The notes beneath the pieces are model-generated. The model made no database searches, was not told where the DNA came from, and worked only from the letters and a program-made list of their open reading frames with translations. Of a stretch of DNA of 64,000 nt, positions 61,218-64,000 are shown in pieces. Position numbers and translations under genes: made by a program. Within the stretch, counting starts at the first letter, position 1; every line of letters starts with the position of its first letter. The DNA is taken from positions 1,472,501-1,536,500 of the forward strand of contig BRXU01000024.1 in assembly GCA_030267565.1 (NCBI GenBank). The letters are read 5' to 3'. Source of the stretch: Pleodorina starrii. Lineage: Eukaryota > Chlorophyta > Chlorophyceae > Chlamydomonadales > Volvocaceae.

Positions 61218-64000
61218 TTACGCGCGCGATACAGCCGCGGCCGCCGCAGCCGCCAACCCCTTCGCCACCACGTGCGGCGGCGGGCGGATCTGTGACATGG
61301 CCGCTGCGGCCGCCGCGACCGTCTCTTTGAGCGCCGCAAGCTGGCTGGCCAGCTTGGTCCACTGCTGTTGCCCAAAGCACGGGTGGGTGGAGCGGGCCAC
61401 CGAGAGGGTGCCTCGGACACTGTCCACGCGGCCCTCGAGCAGCTTGGCGCCAATGGCACGGACGATCCAGGGCTGAACCTGCGGGTACAATGAGAAAGGG
61501 CCGGGATAAGAAACAAGGACCAGCCGAATTGGGGCCCCGAATACGTGCCGACAGAACGACACGCCCGCCTCTGCTCAGCGGTGCGAGTGGCCTCATCACG
61601 ATACGGGGGCAGGTTCAGGTAGGTCCACACCGCATGCAGAGCTTGGTATGACAACGGACCTGTCGGCAACCGTGTCCGCCGAAGCAGTTCTCTGCCCGTC
61701 CCCCCCCCCACTGCCTCCAAGCCCACCTGGTCCTCCGGCACGTCCAGCGCCGTCCGCAGCTCCGCCAGCTGCACCTCCCCGTGGCCCGCCCGGGCGCAGG
61801 CGGCTAGCAGAGCCGTCATGCGGGCCTTGGACAACACAGCCTCCGGGCTCACGCCGCCCGCAACCTCCAGGGCAGCGGGAGTTGAGGCATCGCGCGCACC
61901 TGCAAGACGACGAAGTCGAGCAGAAATGTTCGGGCAGAAATAAAGTGGGGCGCCAAGTGGGGCGCGAGCACTTAACCTAACGATGGCATTGAGGACCACG
62001 GAATGAAGTGGCAAAGGAAGTCGCCACACGCGTCCCCCACATGCAAGAAGCGGCCGCTGCTAACCTCCCCCCCCCCACGCAAAGACCAAGCCCCGATCCT
62101 CAGCTCCCCCCGGCAGCATACACACACACGCCGCCACCGCTCACCCGCAACGTCACCCGCCAGCACCGCGGCCACCAGCTTATGCAGGGCGCCGTACTTG
62201 GGGTGATCCTTCAGCCCCGCGACTGCAGGCAGAGGCAGCAGGTCCAGGGTGTACACAGCCGCGCTGCGCAAGTAGTCCGCAAGAGCACCCGCAGCCGCCT
62301 CCACCACCTCGGGGGCTTTGTCGGGTGTGCCCGGTAGGGACAGCGCCTGGCCCACCAGTGCCAGATGCTCCCGGGTGGTGGGACGGTCCGTGGCGCCCTG
62401 GGAGCGGGAAGTGGGGAGGCGAAAGCAAGTGGAGGGGGGCGAGTGGGATCCGGAATGGCTCTGGTCGGACGGCGTGGCGACACGCACGCATGACGCATAG
62501 ATCCTAGCGAGGCCACCAAGGCTGGAACAGTCGTGGCACAGCCAGTCAAATCATAACTGGTCCTGCGTGTATGAGTTTCGCTGTGTAAGTTTCGGACGTC
62601 ATTAGCCTCAGAGCAATAGTTGTCAGCACCGCATTCCGTGTCGAGCGGAGCGGGTCAGGCAATGTAGATAAGGATATATTGAAAAAGCTCATCTTCGGCC
62701 AAGAGACGTTATGCTCGGGCTTACCCGGAAAAGCCATGCCTCGTTTTAATGCGCACTGTTGTGCCGGACGCGCAACGTCACCGGAGCAGGTGCTTGTGGC
62801 ACCGTAATGGACCATAGTTGTCAAGCGCAAGAGGATGCAGCAAACACGTCATCATTCCCGTATACCCTCGCTCCAACCACCAACCACCAACCACAGCGAC
62901 ATCGACCGTTCGCCTACCCGCATGGCCGCCGCGAGCGCCAGGAAGAGCTGCCGTGACTCCGCGGGACCCAGCTTCCACTGTGTCACCCAGCGCTGCGCCT
63001 TGCCGCGCACTGTTCCAGGAAGGGGCACAGGGCGGGGATTCACACGAAGGTTCGTACTATGCGGTAGCAGACACCTAGCGCGAGACGAGCACCACTGACC
63101 GAATACCGTTGACCCGGTGATCAAAACACAGGAATGTAATCGACACCACCTACCCGCAGCGCTGAACGTAGCCCTGCACTTGGCCGAGTTGCGAGCGGCG
63201 AAGGCCGCAGCTGCCAGCAGCACCGCTAGCTGTGCTGACGGCTGAGAGGAGATGATGCCGTACAGAGATAGGAGGGCAGTCAGCCGCTCCTCGGCCCGCT
63301 CGTCCGACTGCACAGGGATCCGTACACGTGAAGGGTGACGGGGGAGGGACATGATCTTGCAACGTACGCAATACAGCGAAATCGCGCGTGGGGAATTGTG
63401 AAGCTTTCTTCATGGGTTTGAAGGGTTGAAGAAAGCGTGCTCCCCATCGGCGTACGTCAATGACAACGTATGCGATTCAGACAAACGTCCCAGTAATGGT
63501 CCCAGTATGTGCTTGTGATGGATGCGGTGCAGCTAAGCAGGACTCAGAGGGTATAAGTCTTCGTCAGAGCCCAGGGCTCGGACAGAAATCTCGTGTGTAG
63601 AACATTACGCATCATCGTCCTTTGCAGCTGTGCCAATGCGCGCCTGCCAGCGCAGGATTGTGGACGCCGGCGAGTCCCTCGAGAGCGGTTACAATAGCGT
63701 AATCCCTTATAATAACCTTGCAAGGAAACCACTACTGCCCAGCGCCCCTTGCGGAAAGATCGCCCAATGAAGAGGGGGGGGGCGTCATGCAGTTTAAGGC
63801 ACGTAAGGAAAATCCTCGTAACAGTTGTCGTCTTTCCCGTTGTCGTCTTTCCCTGAGACCCCGCTCCCAAAATGCGCCGTTCCTTGCATCCCGATGCCTG
63901 TCAGCCATGCCTCACCTGGCAGAGCGCTGTCGCCAGAGTGGTAGCAGCGGCCTGCTGGCGGTCCTCTTGTACCCTCCCAACTGCATGTACGACAATGCTG
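61218..64000 (-). CDS. eIF3m: Eukaryotic translation initiation factor 3 subunit M (PCI domain), 5' end beyond the window
   Basis: Exons (minus): from beyond 64000 to 63916, 63307-63154, 63009-62918, 62397-62145, 61899-61727 and 61478-61218; all GT-AG with matching phases, about 338 residues in the window. The reading SIVVHAVGRVQEDRQQAAAT, ERLTALLSLYGIISSQPSAQ, RWVTQWKLGPAESRQLFLAL, ALADYLRSAAVYTLDLLPLP, KYGALHKLVAAVLAGDV, LSKARMTALLAACARAGHGE, IVRAIGAKLLEGRVDSVRGT and STHPCFGQQQWTKLASQLAA follows eIF3m through its helical repeats into the PCI winged helix, whose signature is the STHRTFGKQQW-like string. eIF3m is a scaffold subunit of the eIF3 complex in the cytosol. The C-terminus ends in an Ala-rich tail (AAAAAAVSRA). 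The start codon lies beyond the right edge. Confidence 0.93.

Overview
The window looks like nuclear DNA of a chlamydomonadalean (volvocine-like) green alga. The host genes carry many short GT-AG introns, the DNA is GC-rich and crowded with G-rich tandem repeats, one gene is the plant/alga form of the LWD1/DCAF7 WD40 protein, and the mobile elements (L1-type LINEs, DIRS-like RT, Helitron, a TOC1-like split-repeat element) are those typical of such algae. This placement is inference; no rRNA or organelle marker is present.

Layout. 1-604: C-terminus of a 2OG/Fe(II)-dioxygenase-like protein fed by an in-frame minisatellite. 1304-1673: (GGGGT)n. 2641-6612: 4 kb of G-rich satellite with a higher-order structure. 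7110-11245: broken, helicase-less Helitron Rep. 11310-12510 and 19785-21245: two copies of a dispersed repeat (R) that differ in the length of a 7-bp array. 12545-19290: two decayed LINE fragments. 21855-22217: DIRS-like RT fragment. 22597-26361 (+) and 27961-28854 (-): two convergent genes of unknown function, the first resolved into nine phase-consistent exons. 29395-30653 and 34405-39143: two nearly identical copies of a 1.26-kb segment; the second was hit by two further elements, so the first serves as the empty site for both. 30868-33593 (-): secreted ShK-like + CAP protein gene with one frame break. 39313-46478: large LINE-type ORFs carrying a Josephin-like cysteine protease followed by an APE endonuclease. 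46500-49400: other LINE and R fragments plus a (GGGGTT)n tract.

The right end is ordinary gene territory: the LWD1/DCAF7 orthologue (50115-56616, minus), a small multi-pass membrane protein (59478-60335, plus) and the 3' part of eIF3m (61218 to the window edge, minus).

Most interesting: (1) the Josephin-type protease fused to retroelement ORFs, with its catalytic residues split over two overlapping frames; (2) a Gag-only element (36184-38776) with A-Gag-B-A-B split direct repeats and a perfect 36-bp palindrome at the B/A junction; (3) a four-headed tRNA-derived insertion with a 14-bp target duplication; (4) the convergent orphan gene pair. All calls come from reading the sequence; none was checked against a database.
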